A stretch of DNA of 64,000 nucleotides, taken from Nyssa sinensis (taxonomy: Eukaryota; Streptophyta; Magnoliopsida; Cornales; Nyssaceae). Made by a program: the position numbers and the translations under genes. How positions within the stretch are numbered: position 1 is the first letter of the stretch; each line of letters begins with the position of its first letter. Where the stretch lies: contig CM018041.1 of the NCBI GenBank assembly GCA_008638375.1, positions 17,444,453 through 17,508,452 of the forward strand. The letters run 5' to 3'. This document shows positions 23,800 through 36,300 of the stretch, in pieces. The notes below the pieces were generated by a model. It was given only the letters and a program-made list of their open reading frames with translations, had not been told where the DNA came from and ran no database searches.

Positions 23800-24949
23800 T
23801 TCCTAATGTCTCTCTCTACAGGTATCAATCGTGCTGGAATAGTTTGAAGAAGAGGAGGATTGTTGATTAAAGATGCCATTCTAAATGCAACCGAATGACA
23901 TTCAATTAATACTTAAAGAAGGAACAAGTGCTCAAGAACGTTGATGCCTCCGAGTAACTCTTCACCATATATATATAGTTGAATGCAACCACGACTCTAT
24001 AAGATAAGTGTAATGAATTAAAAAGATGAAGAAATAAATTAATTCACACAATAGAGATAACTTATTACCATTGCCATTAACTATTACCAGATCAAGCAAA
24101 TCAGAGAAAAAAACTTATGTCTTGTATGTTTTGATTTGATGAACATACAAGTTGAATCTCGATGGAGGCCATTCAGTCTGGATCGTGGAAGCCACCTCCA
24201 ATCATCTTTGACATCACTGATCTAAGCTTAGGGCAGTGTTCTTGCGAGTGAGATCTTAGAGGCAAAGCTTGTTGTCCCAAAGCTTGATGACTGGGTGTGG
24301 TTGCGGAGATTGGGGCGTCGACGGTGGTATTCGGTGGTGGTTCGTAGAGTAGTAGAGAGGGTAGAGAGAGGGGAAAGAGAGAGAGGGCGAGAAAAACTCA
24401 GACGAGATCAGATTTTAATAAGTTGAAATTATAATAGGATATTTTTGTCATTTATAAAGAAAAGTATAAGTGTCATGTCATGTCATCGATATAGACCTAA
24501 GCTAAAATTTTAAAATAAATGTGTCATTTACCTTACACTCGAAAAAATATGAATTTTAAAATAATTAAACATCTTTTTAAGCATTTAAGGCTAATTAACT
24601 TTAACTTTTAAATTTAAGAGGAATTTTATTTTGAAAAAAAAGGGGTAGAGAGACGGAGGCTGAAATGAATTAATATTACAAGAGTTGCGGTGCTGAATTG
24701 TTTGATTGATGGTGGTGTGTCAATTAAAGGTAATGAATTTGAAGTCAAGTTTCCAAGGTATAATCTTTTTAAACTCAGAAGTTACCTGTTACTCGTATTA
24801 CTCAAATCCACGTGGAATGCGAAATTGTTATTTGATTGTTATAATATAAAATATTGTCACATATTAAATTTTAATACAGGTGACTATGACATTTTTTGAT
24901 AATCTTTTCAAATGAAACATAAGGTAAGAAGAGCGATGCATTTTAAAAG
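23800..24949. other. Intergenic DNA
   Basis: A moderately GC-rich patch at 24180-24400 ends in a GA-rich run. No protein similarity was recognised. Confidence 0.4.
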
Positions 24950-24958
24950 AATAATAAA

Positions 24959-25502
24959 AAAGAAAAAATACTAAAAAATCTCTAAAACAAATTTTTTTCA
25001 ATTAAAAAAACTCATGATACATTTTTTCTATTTAAAAAGTCCAAAAAAGAAATTTTTAATATAAAAAGGTTCAATTATTAACTTTCATCTTCACACCGTT
25101 AAAAAATATTACTGATTATATTAAAATAACCTTTAAGATATATTTTAGAAAAAAAATTACTAAAAAATATATAAAATAATTTTTTAATCCCAAAAAATCA
25201 TAATATTTTATAAAGTAAAAATTTATTCTTTAGGCATTCTAGATAAATAAAAAAATGTTATGTTTTTTTTTTTTTTGGATTAAAGAATTTGTTGTATCTA
25301 TTATTTAGTATTTTTAAAATATATCTTGAAGATTATTTTAGTCTAATCAATAATATTTTTTAAAAGTGTTAAGACAGAAGTTAACAATTGAGTTTTTTTT
25401 CTATTAAAAGTTTCTTTTTTGGATCTTTAAAATAGAAAAAAATGTATCTTGAATTTTTTGAATTGAAAAAATTATTTTAAGGACTTTTTAGTATTTTTTC
25501 CT
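24959..25502. mobile_element. Long-TIR MITE, Mutator-like (544 bp)
   Basis: Two arms of about 200 bp are inverted copies. The left arm begins AAGAAAAAATACTAAAAAAT and the right arm in reverse complement AGGAAAAAATACTAAAAAGT; both continue through ACTCATGATACATTTTTTCT against ATTCAAGATACATTTTTTTC. The flanks are AATAATAAA (24950-24958) and AATAACAAA (25503-25511), a 9-bp duplication with one transition. This fits a Mutator-like fold-back MITE unrelated in sequence to the 20981 copy. Confidence 0.75.
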
Positions 25503-26256
25503 AATAACAAAGCATGCTCATTCCATTAACTTGAAAGAAAAATTAAGAATTTCAAAAATAATTCTTGTATTATTTGCTAATTGTTGGATAACAAGGGAAA
25601 TTTTAGAAATATAGTTTTGTATAAATAAAAGTTTGCATTTTTATGAACAAGAGATAAATTTGGAAAAAATTCAAAAGTTCTTATAAACTAGTGAATGTAG
25701 ATTTCTTTTTTTTTTTTTTTTTTTAGAGTTTGTTTGGTTGGCTTCTTAAATTGTATGGTTTCGTTCAAGTTTATATAGAAATCTACTTGTAAGACTTTTA
25801 ACTTTTGCAAAAACATCAAGACCATGAATTTTCATGAATTTCACAACTCATTACCTATTACATACAGGAGTTGACTTTTCTCTCTATGCTTCACCTTATA
25901 CATACTTTTTGATGGAAATAGAGCAACTTTTATAGACAGAGAGGTGACCAATTTCTAGTTACAGTTAATTCTCGTTTATCTATTAAAGCGAGATAGTTGA
26001 AAATAATTTTCCAACATTATTAAATGACTATTTCTTAGAAAGGGTTCAAATTTACGTTCAAATTCACCTTTCGAATTGTAAACCATTACACCATGTGGGC
26101 CAAGTTTAAGACTATTTGAAGCTTAAAGTAATAATTATAAATGATATTTTTTTTTCGCTTGTTAAAGACATAAGAGTAATTAGTTTTTAACAAAAACACA
26201 ATTTAAAAATTAAACTTTTATTAACTTTAAACTTTTAGTTTGAATTATAATAAATA

Positions 26257-26505
26257 CATAAAATTTGGGACATTTTTTGTTAGGTAAAATAAAATTATAT
26301 TTGCTTTACACTTATAATTTGGATTAACTTGTAAAAACATAAAATTTGAGTTTTTTTTTTGTAATTGGACTTCTATTGATCTTTCACTTTTAATTTAGAT
26401 TGGATTAACACACAGACATAAAATTTAGGCATTTTTTTGTAATTAGACTTCTATTGGCTTACACCTTTAGTTTATATTAATTTACGAAGGCATAAAATTT
26501 GAACT
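26257..26505. repeat. Tandem repeat, ~75-82-bp unit, three copies
   Basis: Each unit begins ATAAAATTTG/AG and continues with a T-run, 'gtaattagacttctattg', then 'cacttttaatttagattaa'. Starts are near 26257, 26339 and 26418, with a fourth truncated start near 26491. Confidence 0.65.
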
Positions 26506-26732
26506 TTCTTTATAAGTGAGGCCTAAAGCCATTGTTTCATCGACGTTATGCTTGAGTCAATCCTGCATACACATATAAGATGTATCTTACACTCCTATAT
26601 CAGTATATTGAATGAAGCCACTTACAAAAACAACATATTTCATCATTTTTTTTCACACAATGCTTGGCTTCACACTAGACAGGAGGAACCTTCTCCAACT
26701 TGTTTGTATCATTACCACACATGCATTATACA

Positions 26733-27304
26733 TAGAGGTATCAATTGTGTCAGGCTGGCCCTCCTAGGTACGCAACATGAGCAAGGGTACGACATGGAAC
26801 AACACGGCTAAAGGTCTGGCATGGACACGGACACGGACACAGACACGGACACGGCCTAGCACAGCGGTCGGTTGGCACGACACGTAAGGTCCAATTTATT
26901 TCTTAGTTTATTGTTATTTTATTATTATTATATGAACATATTTAAGTAAAATATTATAATAATTTAAAAAAAATACAAATATAAACAAAATATTATAGTA
27001 ACAAATAATCAACTGAATAATAAAAATATTAAACTAATAAATAACAAAGTAAAAATACAAAAGTTAAACAAAATATTATAATTACAAATAACAAAATAAA
27101 AAATAGTGATATTATGTAATTAGAACAACAAAAATATAACATTTTTAAAAAGTATGATCCATAATAGTCATTAAAAACATAAAAATAGACTGAGAGGCCT
27201 GTGAGCTGAGCTTAATAGTTTCGCACATGGGCTTGGCACAACATGGCCCGTTGGCTTGAATGGCCCGGCTAAAACAAGCCGACCCGCCCCGTTTGACACC
27301 TCTA
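26733..27304. mobile_element. hAT-like MITE (572 bp)
   Basis: The terminal inverted repeats are TAGAGGTATCAA (left) and TAGAGGTGTCAA (right end, reverse complement), 11 of 12 matching. The flanking 8-mers are ATTATACA (26725-26732) and ATTACACA (27305-27312), an 8-bp duplication with one transition. The left subterminal region carries a small (GGACAC)n array near 26824-26855. No transposase. Confidence 0.85.
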
Positions 27305-27765
27305 ATTACACATGTGCTTTTTAACTTTATTCAACTTTTATTTTTTTAGTTAAAACTAAATAGTCACATGATATACATGTGATGTGATTGCATCTGTAAC
27401 ATAATAAGATTATGACTTAAGTAGAAAAAAAATTCTTCCTACCCAATGTGAAGCCAAGCACTGTCCTTTTTTTTTCTCTTATATTATTTTAAGTTTCTTT
27501 GTAATGACCTTAATGATATTTCTAAATATCATATTTGATATAGCAACCATTTTTACAAATTGAAGCATTCAATCTAATAATTTATACTTTAGAATTTTGT
27601 GTGAATGAAATCATTTAATATGGAACAACCTAATAAGCTCTTAGTAGCAAATTTATCAATTCAATCATAGTCCTAAGATTATGTGGAAAAAAGTTTAATT
27701 ACAAAGCTTATTGTAACTAATTATTATAATGTAGGTCTTGTATTGTCATAAGTGACAACTTTTAA

Positions 27766-28764
27766 TGTTGAAAAAATGGGTTTGAGCATATTAAATTAGC
27801 TATCTTTTGGCTAAAATTCAAGTGGGTCCCACAAATTAATTTTGGTGGGTTCACATGGGAATGTGTTCTCCTCCATGAGGAGATGAAAATTATATATTGG
27901 GTTGCTCAAAACCATTAAGGAGTGAATGAGAAATTGCCTCCAAACATCATCACTTGAAAATGGTAACTAAAGCTTAAAGCTTGTGTCTCACATAGGATGG
28001 GAACAAGACTTTTAAAGAGTATATATACACCTACCTTGGAGTGGGGTTTGAGCCCCAAGGGGCACCCCAGTTTTGTGGAAGGGGGAGGACCTAGCACATG
28101 CTTGGTTTACCACACACGCGCGCCGCCGCCGCACCGGGCCAGGTTCGGGTATTGGGCTTGCTGTGTATATATCTTTTTAGAGAAAATTTATTTAAATTTT
28201 TCAATATTGAAACGCTGTCATTTTGTGGCATGCGTATGGTTACCGTTGGAAGTATAAAACAAACGTTGTCGTTTTGGAAACATCGTTTGACTGAAAGGGC
28301 GTCTTCTCCACAGACGCAACTGTGTCTGTTCGCCATGAACAGACACGACCCAAGCTTCATGCCTGTACCAAACAGTCATGAGCGAGTCTATAAATAGGAC
28401 ACGATCACAAGCATTCTGATTTCAATTCATTCATTCATTTTTTGCATATCGTCTTCATTTTAAGAGAGAGTTCTGCACAAGTTCTGGTTCGACAGACAAC
28501 CATTGGTAGTGCTTGCCTTTGTGTTGGGAGATCATTTTATCCTGGGAGACAAGTTGCCAAGAACTCTTTAGCACCACTGAGAAGGCAATAAATTGTCTTA
28601 AGGAAATTGTGTCAAACACAAGACTTGATCAGTTTTTTGTATTCGGCAAATTTCCAATTCTACGATTTCGTATTCTGCAAACAGGTTCTAATTTTATTGT
28701 GTTTCAGTTTCAGTTTTTCATTTTAGTTCTGTTCTGACAGTGATACTGATATATATCAACAACA
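27766..28764 (+). mobile_element. Solo LTR, Copia-like (999 bp)
   Basis: The unit starts TGTTGAAAAAATGGG and ends ATCAACAACA, giving the inverted termini TGTTG/CAACA. TTTAA stands on both sides (27761-27765 and 28765-28769), a perfect 5-bp target duplication. Inside are a TATAAATAG box (28389-28397) and phrases typical of Copia LTR promoters (AACAAGACTTTTAAAGAGTA near 28001). No primer-binding site or internal region follows. It is a solo LTR left by recombination, with promoter sequence in + orientation. Confidence 0.88.
28389..28397 (+). promoter_or_regulatory. TATA box of the solo LTR
   Basis: TATAAATAG lies in the 3' half of the LTR, where U3 meets R. An intact core promoter could still drive transcription toward the CLV1-like relic 1.2 kb downstream. 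Confidence 0.6.
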
Positions 28765-28769
28765 TTTAA

Positions 28770-29607
28770 TAGAGTAATGCTTTAGATAGCCCAATCACGT
28801 ATGATAGTTACATATTTTGAATGAAATATATTAACAATTTAGATTGGATAGTCACACATTAGTCACAACTACTTTTAGCATTGTTTTTTTTTTTATTTGA
28901 CTTATAAACTTATTGCTATTTTGATGGTTCAAGTTGAGATTTTTTTATTTGTAATTTCTTACCTAAAAAACTAGAGTTAAAATTAATTATGACGGTAAAC
29001 CTTCATTAGTTATTTTTTCTTATCATCAATACATTATATCAAGAATATTTGATATCAATATTATTAATCATAATGTAATATTTGTAAAAACATAAGATTT
29101 GTAATTTTAATTTTGGCAAATTTTTTTTTTAAAAAATAAAAACATATTTCTTGACAATAGTGAAAATTTTGATAATTTGATTCTTTCGGTCATTTTAATA
29201 TCTTAGATTGGCTAAAAAACTTAAGTATAGAAAAACAGCATTATAATATTTTAGAGTCCCGATTTTTTAAACTGAATTTCTTAAAAAAAACATAAAACAA
29301 TAAAAATACTAAAAAAAAAATAGAGTTAATTAGTGAAAGATCTTTTCATAAGATGAAAAATTAATACAGAAAACTTTTTGTTCCAAGAAGTCGATTGACT
29401 TTATATTTATTTGAGAAGAATGACAAAATTGTTGAGGTGTATTTTTTTAATGACAATTTTGCCATTAAAGTCAATAATTTATACATAATTTACTTTTTTA
29501 TTTTACACCTTCTCTGTCGAATAAAAAATCCCTAAAATCATATCAGCTTATTTGCCTTTATATTTCTCTCTCTATCCCAAATCTAGATCTAAAGCAACAA
29601 CAGTCAT
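28770..29607. other. AT-rich spacer
   Basis: Low-complexity AT DNA with poly-T and poly-A runs. No gene was seen. Confidence 0.5.
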
Positions 29608-30262
29608 TATGACAATAGTTTTTCCGGCAAGCGCTCTATCGGTGGCCAGTTGAAGTACTTTAGTGACAGATATTTCGCCGAGAATCCAAACCTCTGTTTG
29701 TCACGCCATTCAAGTTGCCCATTGGTTCAAAATCCAGCACAAGCGTCTCACAAAAAGCATGCTTTTGGAACATCAGATATTGTGATTACTGTGATCATTC
29801 CCTTCACTGTCGTTCTATTACTGGTCGTTACGTTCGTAAGGATCAGAATGAAGAAGCTGCAGAATTCAAGGGCCTGGAAGCTGACGGCATTCCAACGGCT
29901 GGATTTCAAAGCCGAGGACATTCTCGACCGAGTGTTTGAAAGAAGAGAACATTATAGGCAAAGGCGGTGCCGGGATCGTATACTGCGGGTCCATGCCCAA
30001 CAGTGTTGACGTAGCAATCAAGTGGTTGGTAGGCTGAGGTGACGGACGGAGTGACTATGGTTTTTCGGCCGAAATTCAGACTCTGGGTAGAATCCGGCAC
30101 CGGCATATTGTGAGGATGTTGGGGTACGTGTCAAACAAGGACACGAACTTGCTGTTGTATGAGAACATGCCGAATGGGAGCTTGGGAGAGATACTGCATG
30201 GGTCGAAGGGGACCCATTTATATTGAGAGACAAAGTACATGATCGCGGTTGAGGCAAATTGA
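29608..30262 (+). pseudogene. CLAVATA1-like LRR receptor kinase fragment
   Basis: The reading frame begins in the last bit of the extracellular region (YDNSFSGK, then GGQLKYF) and passes a cap segment (FAENPNLCLSRHSSCP). A single transmembrane helix follows (IVITVIIPFTVVLLLVVTFV), then the juxtamembrane [18 protein letters not shown] frameshift near 29930 moves to the frame reading [17 protein letters not shown] (P-loop), VDVAIKW (catalytic lysine), [20 protein letters not shown] and [18 protein letters not shown]. Stops lie at 30035, at 30224 (a Trp codon changed to TGA) and at 30260, where similarity ends at kinase subdomain V. The wording is that of CLV1 orthologues (from memory), the meristem receptor for CLV3 peptide. 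LRRs and kinase C-lobe are absent: a truncated, broken copy. Confidence 0.9.
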
Positions 30263-30289
30263 TCATGCAGGTGAGTTGAAGAAATTACC

Positions 30290-30790
30290 CAAACTATATC
30301 ACTGCAGTACAAAAATACTGAAGTAGTTAAAATGTAAAATTTTATAGTTTGAGACTGTGAAATTTTATGCATTTCACAAATAGTAAATTTTTAACCACTG
30401 GTTTTTTAAATATTAAGTTTTTTTACAAATTTTTACTATCTTAAAAGTCAATTTTAAACATCTAACATGTGACAAAAAACTCAACAAAACTAATGACACT
30501 TGCGATTTTTCTTAATTTTTATGAAAATGTAAAATTTGACATTTTTTTTGAGACTTAGAAAAGTGTAAAAGTTTACAAAGCAAAATTTTATATTTTGAGA
30601 TAGATTTTTTTTTTCAAATTTTTATATTTAATATAGATCTTATTTGATATATCTCAATTTTTAGAACCCAAATATATAAATTTTATTAAAAACTGATTTA
30701 TACTTAGTGAGTTATTTAATTTTAAAATGTTGAAAAACATTTTTAATATATGGGCGACATTCACTTCTTCACGTGATTATATTTGTGCTG
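30290..30790 (+). repeat. AT-rich dispersed repeat, copy 3
   Basis: It shares 'ataaattttattaaaaactgatttatac' wording with 8860-8890, and the upstream 'gatatatctcaatttttagaaccc' block with the inverted copy at 23340-23380. It begins where the CLV1-like similarity stops, so it may mark the breakpoint. Confidence 0.5.
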
Positions 30791-31143
30791 GATGTATGTT
30801 AGAGTATTTTAATCATAAAATGATTAAATGACTTGGTGGGTTAATTTGTTTGGAGTTAAATTCTATTATAATTTAAATATGTTTTGTGGATCTATGACAG
30901 AAAAATATAACTTTGACAAAGTAATTTTTGAAAACTATTTTCGTAAATAACTTTTTTCAAAAAAACTAATTGAAACAATTTTTTTTTTTTTTTTATGTTT
31001 TTAAATTTCTAATTTATTGGGAAAATAAAAAATTATAAACTATTCATGTATTTTAATTTTTACTAATTTTTTATTCTTGAAAGAAGAAAAAGGAAAAGGA
31101 TTTAGCCGTTAGCGTATTCCTTTCGTGTCCACTGCCTAGTGCC

Positions 31144-31152
31144 TTAGGGTTT
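31144..31152 (-). promoter_or_regulatory. Telo-box in promoter/5' leader
   Basis: TTAGGGTTT on + is AAACCCTAA on the other strand, the plant telo-box. It is enriched near transcription starts of ribosomal-protein and ribosome-biogenesis genes, which fits the RRM gene 200 bp downstream. Confidence 0.7.
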
Positions 31153-31353
31153 ACGAGCCTCAGGCTTAAGGAAGGAACAGACAAAGTTCCTCTCTCATTC
31201 ACTCTCTCTTGCCGATTTGCTGTTGTTCCGACGAACTTTCAATCATACTCTCCGATCAGGTGAGCTGATTATTCATCATCTAAACATATATATGTATATA
31301 TCTAATTTATGTATGAATTGTATATATGGTTTATATGTTGTTTTGTTAGTGAG

Positions 31354-32699
31354 ATGGGGGCAAAGGCAAAGAAAGCTGTGATGAAGAAATTGAAGAAAGG
31401 TTCGTCCCAATTATCGGTTTCGAGTCGTAAACACGAGGCTGCTGATTTCTTGGTATATGCACTGGTTATTTGTATTTCTCAACTTAGTCTATTTATCTAT
31501 TTAATTTCTCATTCTGGTCGATATGTTCATTCTTTGAATAGCCTTTAGAGGGAGGTCCTGGCTGTAAACTTCCCGAAAGCAAACCAGCGGAAAACACTGC
31601 TACAATATTGTATATTGGTCGAATTCCACATGGGTTCTACGAGAATGAAATGGAAGGTTCGATATATTGTAGATGGAAGATGGATGTTTATATGCACACA
31701 CACATATATATGTTACAATGCCAGTGAAGTGAAACATGTGGTATTGTCGATGTTTACACAGGTTTTTTTAAACAATTCGGTGCGATCAAGAGACTTAGAA
31801 TTGCGAGAAACAAGAAGGTTGAGCTCTTAATTCCTTGTTTTTTTAAGAGTCTAATTGTAATGCTTGTTTGCTTAAAAATTGTTGTTGGATTATGGATTAG
31901 AAAATTCTGTTCACAAGTAATGTAGGTTCAAGAACACTGTTCATTATGGTTTTTTGAACAAACTATATTTCCTTATTAGTTGGAAGAGCAAGTTATAAAA
32001 ATTTGGTTTTGTGTTAAACTCATTATGTATAATTGTCCCATTATACATCGCTGCCTGTAAATGGCTGTGTTTTTTCACAAGGTTTGGGAAGTTGAAATAA
32101 TAGCAAAAACTAATGTGGTCCAAGTTAAAAAATTATAATTTAAAACATGTTATGAAAATGATGTAAAAGTAGGGAAAAGGAGAGAGATATTCCATGTTTT
32201 GGATGATAAAACTTAAAATTCTTTAATACATTCAAGTTAGAGTGATATTTTTTTCTCTTACCTTTCTTTTCTGGAGTTAATGAAGTAAGCTGTTTTGAAG
32301 TTTCAACATTGTAAGTGTGTGTTTATACATATGTGTTCTATCCCAGGAAAGCAAATTTTCCACTTTGCACACTGCTCATCTCATGCATTTGTATTTTGTA
32401 CTTTCTCTCCATAGAAATTTAAGGTTAAAAAAATAATTTAGTTATAGCACATAAAAACCTGGAAGTACTAAAGCCATAGGAGAGGCCTGTAATTTGCTTT
32501 TCAGAAAGGAAATTCGTGGAAAAGTCTCAGTGGCCTTTTGGGGGTGCTTCAAATTATGCAAAAGTGCTGATAGAAAGAAGCAGTGCTAGTAAGTAGAAGT
32601 GCTGATAAAGAGAAGCACTTGTGTGTTTGGTAAAAATTACTCAAAAGTGATTATGCGGTATAAATTTCCCTATTTTCCCTTTGTTTTATAAATAATTTG

Positions 32700-32730
<31 letters not shown>

Positions 32731-33332
32731 ATATGTAATATATAATAAAATATATATTTTAATAAGATATATATGAATTTTATAATATCTATAAATAATA
32801 TTTAATATTAAAATGTTCAATAGATGAATCTACTAAAAGACAAAAGAAAAACAAAAAAAGGTGTTTTAAGATATTTTGCTGGCAAAATGTGAGAAGCTCC
32901 TTGTAGGAGCTTCCGTCCAGCCGCTACTTTTATCTTTTTTTAATGGCGCCCATTTAAAAAACGCAACCGTTTTTTGTCCATCCAAACAGCAATTTATCCA
33001 TTCCAGCTGTGAATCTCAACAGGAAACGGAGAAGATGGGGGGCAAAATGCTCCCCCAAACAGGCCCTTATAGTAACAGGTTTGGTATTTGATATAATGTG
33101 TTTTTACAATATATATGGCTTTGCCATATGGTATGGAATGATGTGCAGTTTCTATAAGATAGTGTAAATGGACTTATCTAATTGTTTTAATTCCCTCAAA
33201 AATTGTTTGAGAAAAGAACAAAAAATAGTTTAGTCTTCCTTTATACTCATATTAAGAGTGGTTTTGAAGAAGCAGCGAGAAAGTAGGGTAGATTGTTAGG
33301 ATATTGCTGTACAATTGTTCTTAATTGTACTT

Positions 33333-33387
<55 letters not shown>

Positions 33388-36300
33388 GTCAGATTTTCTG
33401 CAACCAAGCACTGCTCTCCTGTATTATTATCATTACTGCATTTGTTTTCTGAATAATGTTCGGCTTGTTAAAATTGTTTCAAACCAGGTTTCTGGTGTTT
33501 CATCTTATATTATTGTTCTGTTATATTTTCAGTTCCTTACTTAATTGAATTCACCTGTGTGTTTGATACGATCTTTCACAGACAGGAAAATCCAAGCATT
33601 TTGGCTTCATCGAATTTGAGTCCCCTGAGGTTGTACTTATTTCAAGAAGAATTTAATATCTGAGTATCTCTTATATAGTGATGCTTGTTTCTTAAACCAA
33701 AAAAAAGGTCTTAGCTTTACTTATTGACAAATGCAGGTGGCAAAAATTGTAGCTGATTGTATGCATAATTATCTATTGTTTGAGCACTTGTTGCAAGTTT
33801 ATCTTATTCCTTCTGAGCATGTTCATCCAAAATTGTAAGCAATTCATCTTACTTGCTTATTAAAGCTAATTGTTTGGCACCTGTGAAATATGTAGTATTC
33901 TTTCTGTAAAGTATTAAGTGAAAGGTTACTTGATGTCATTTCTCTTATAGGAATCTTTTGTTGCACACTACCGTTGGAAAGAAAACAGCAAAATCAGCTG
34001 CTGTGTAAAACATTTTAATGAAAAATTCTAATCTTACAAAATACCTCCGTTGCCTGTCTATTTCCTTGGAAGCTTTTTGAAAATTATGAGATTGTGTGCC
34101 CTGTCAATTGGTTATTCGTAAAATATACATTTGAAGTTCTAATCTTACCATACCTGGGTGTTTCCTTAGTAGTAGTTCAAAGTTATTCAATGTATGTCTT
34201 GTTATTTTGACATTGGAAATAACTAACTGATCAATAACAAATAAGATGTGATTATCAAATAAAAATACAATAAATTAGGTAAAATGAAGATGCCTAAACC
34301 AAATAACTGAACTAATTAAAAACTTAGTCTACTAAAATGTGATGGTAAATTTGGCAGTTGAAACACACTCAGATATAATAAATAAATTGACCTTGGATTT
34401 GTGGGGTACAAATTATAAGAATTACACTAGGAAAGAATATGATATTGGGGATTGTTTTCAGGTGCGGACTACACTTTTCCATTAGCCAACCCTAGGTATA
34501 AGCGGGGAACTCTTTATTTATTTTTTTGCTCTTCCCATATTTCCCTAACAAAAATGGGGCCAAACTGATCCTCAAAATCCCGAAACTGTTTGGATTTGCA
34601 GTTCGGCATAAGTGATTTGAAAGGACATTATTTGATGTTTCTTCTTCTTCTTTTTTTTTTTTCTTTTACTAAAGAAAAGGTATAGCCTGTAGTCCTATAC
34701 TTTGTTGTCATTGGGTAATGCCAACAACTATTAGAGAGGGGTTTTCAAGTTGGAGATGCAGCCGGCTTCGGAGAGATGAGAGAGTAGTTTGGTGAATGTC
34801 TCCCCTTTGTCTTGTATGGTGTTTATGGAAGGAGAGAAACTGGAAGATTTTTAAGGATCTCCTTTGGTCTTCAAAGATAATTTTTTGCATTTACTCTTTT
34901 TTTTGGGGTTAAGGAGGCTTTTTCTTTGTATTTAAATTATTTTGTCGATTTTGTGGAAGATTAAGGCTTTATTAGTAATGGCCTTTTTTCTTGGTAATTG
35001 TGGGTTTGCCCCCCCTCGGGCGCCTTTTGTCTATAATACACTACCATTTTACTGATAAAAAAAAGTTCTAAAGGTGTAATATTTTGAAAATCATGACCAG
35101 ATGTTTTAAAACATATTGGAAGGAAAAATTGAAAGCCATGCCCCTTTTTATTGTAACAATTGGAAAGCTTGGTTCGTATTTAAACAGAGGAAAGAAAGTT
35201 CCCCTTCTATTTTTTATGCCTTTGGTATCCACAAAATTGATGGTTGATCTTTTATGACATCAATTTGTGCTTAAATTGTCCAACTTTATAACATTATGAT
35301 ATTTATTGAAGTAATATAATTGAGAATTTGAGTTGCATCCACAAGGCTGATCTGTAAGGGTTAGGCTGATCTTTTGTGACATCATCTTGTGCTAAAATTG
35401 TCTAACTTTATAACATAATATTTATAGAAGTAATATAATTGAGAATTTGTGTTTATATTAGTCAAAAAGAGAAGTCATCAAGAAAATGAAAAATCTTCAT
35501 TTAAGTTGCTTATATTTTATATGTTGAAATTGGTGGCTATCATGATGTTTGTCTTTTAGTTTAGATGCTCTATCATTAGTGACCAGTGAGTTGCTGATAG
35601 TTTTATTCTCTAATATTTAGGTGGAAAGGTGTTAACTGTTGGTACAAGCCCCTGGACTGGGTTCAAATTGAATGTAAGCGACATAACAAGGTATGTGAGC
35701 ATGGATATAGAATATATGCCCCTGGCTGATGATACTTTTCATGCTTATGAAACAAATTTAAAAAAGAAAAGAAATAAAAGATCCCTTTTTTAAAAAAAGT
35801 AATAATGCCACTGATCTGTGAATGATTATTCAGGAAAGAACATTGGAAGAGCACAAGAAATTGGTGGGAGGTATCATGAAACGGGACCAGAAAAGGCGAA
35901 AGAGGATTGAGGCTGCTGGTATTGATTATGAGTGCCCAGAAATTGTAAGAACATATGATTCTTTTTTCTTTTATTTTTATTTTTTATTTTTTTATTTTAA
36001 CATTTGTTTCTCAATGTAGTATTAGTAGTTAACTAAAATATAGGGAAACTACTTGTGAAAAATTGGGTAATAGGAACTTAGCAAAGAGACTGCCATTGCT
36101 TAAAGAATTGGATACTAGAAATACTTCTTGGTTTTCTTTAAAGTAAAGATTGGAGGCATTGAGCCAACATCTTAAAAAATTAGATACTAGAAATACTTCT
36201 TGGTTTTCAGTATAAAGTAGGATTTGGAGGCATTGAGCCAACATCTTATGAAAAAATGCATACATGGGTTAGTGATGCAGGAGTAGTCCCCCTGAAAGGG

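Noticed and set aside
27766..28739. Alternative right end of the solo LTR at TTCTGACA
   Set aside because: Flanking 5-mers do not match there, while the end at 28764 gives a perfect TTTAA duplication and matching termini.
32876..33091. 71-residue frame in intron 3 of the RRM gene
   Set aside because: It spans the right end of a MITE-like repeat and is absent from the spliced gene.
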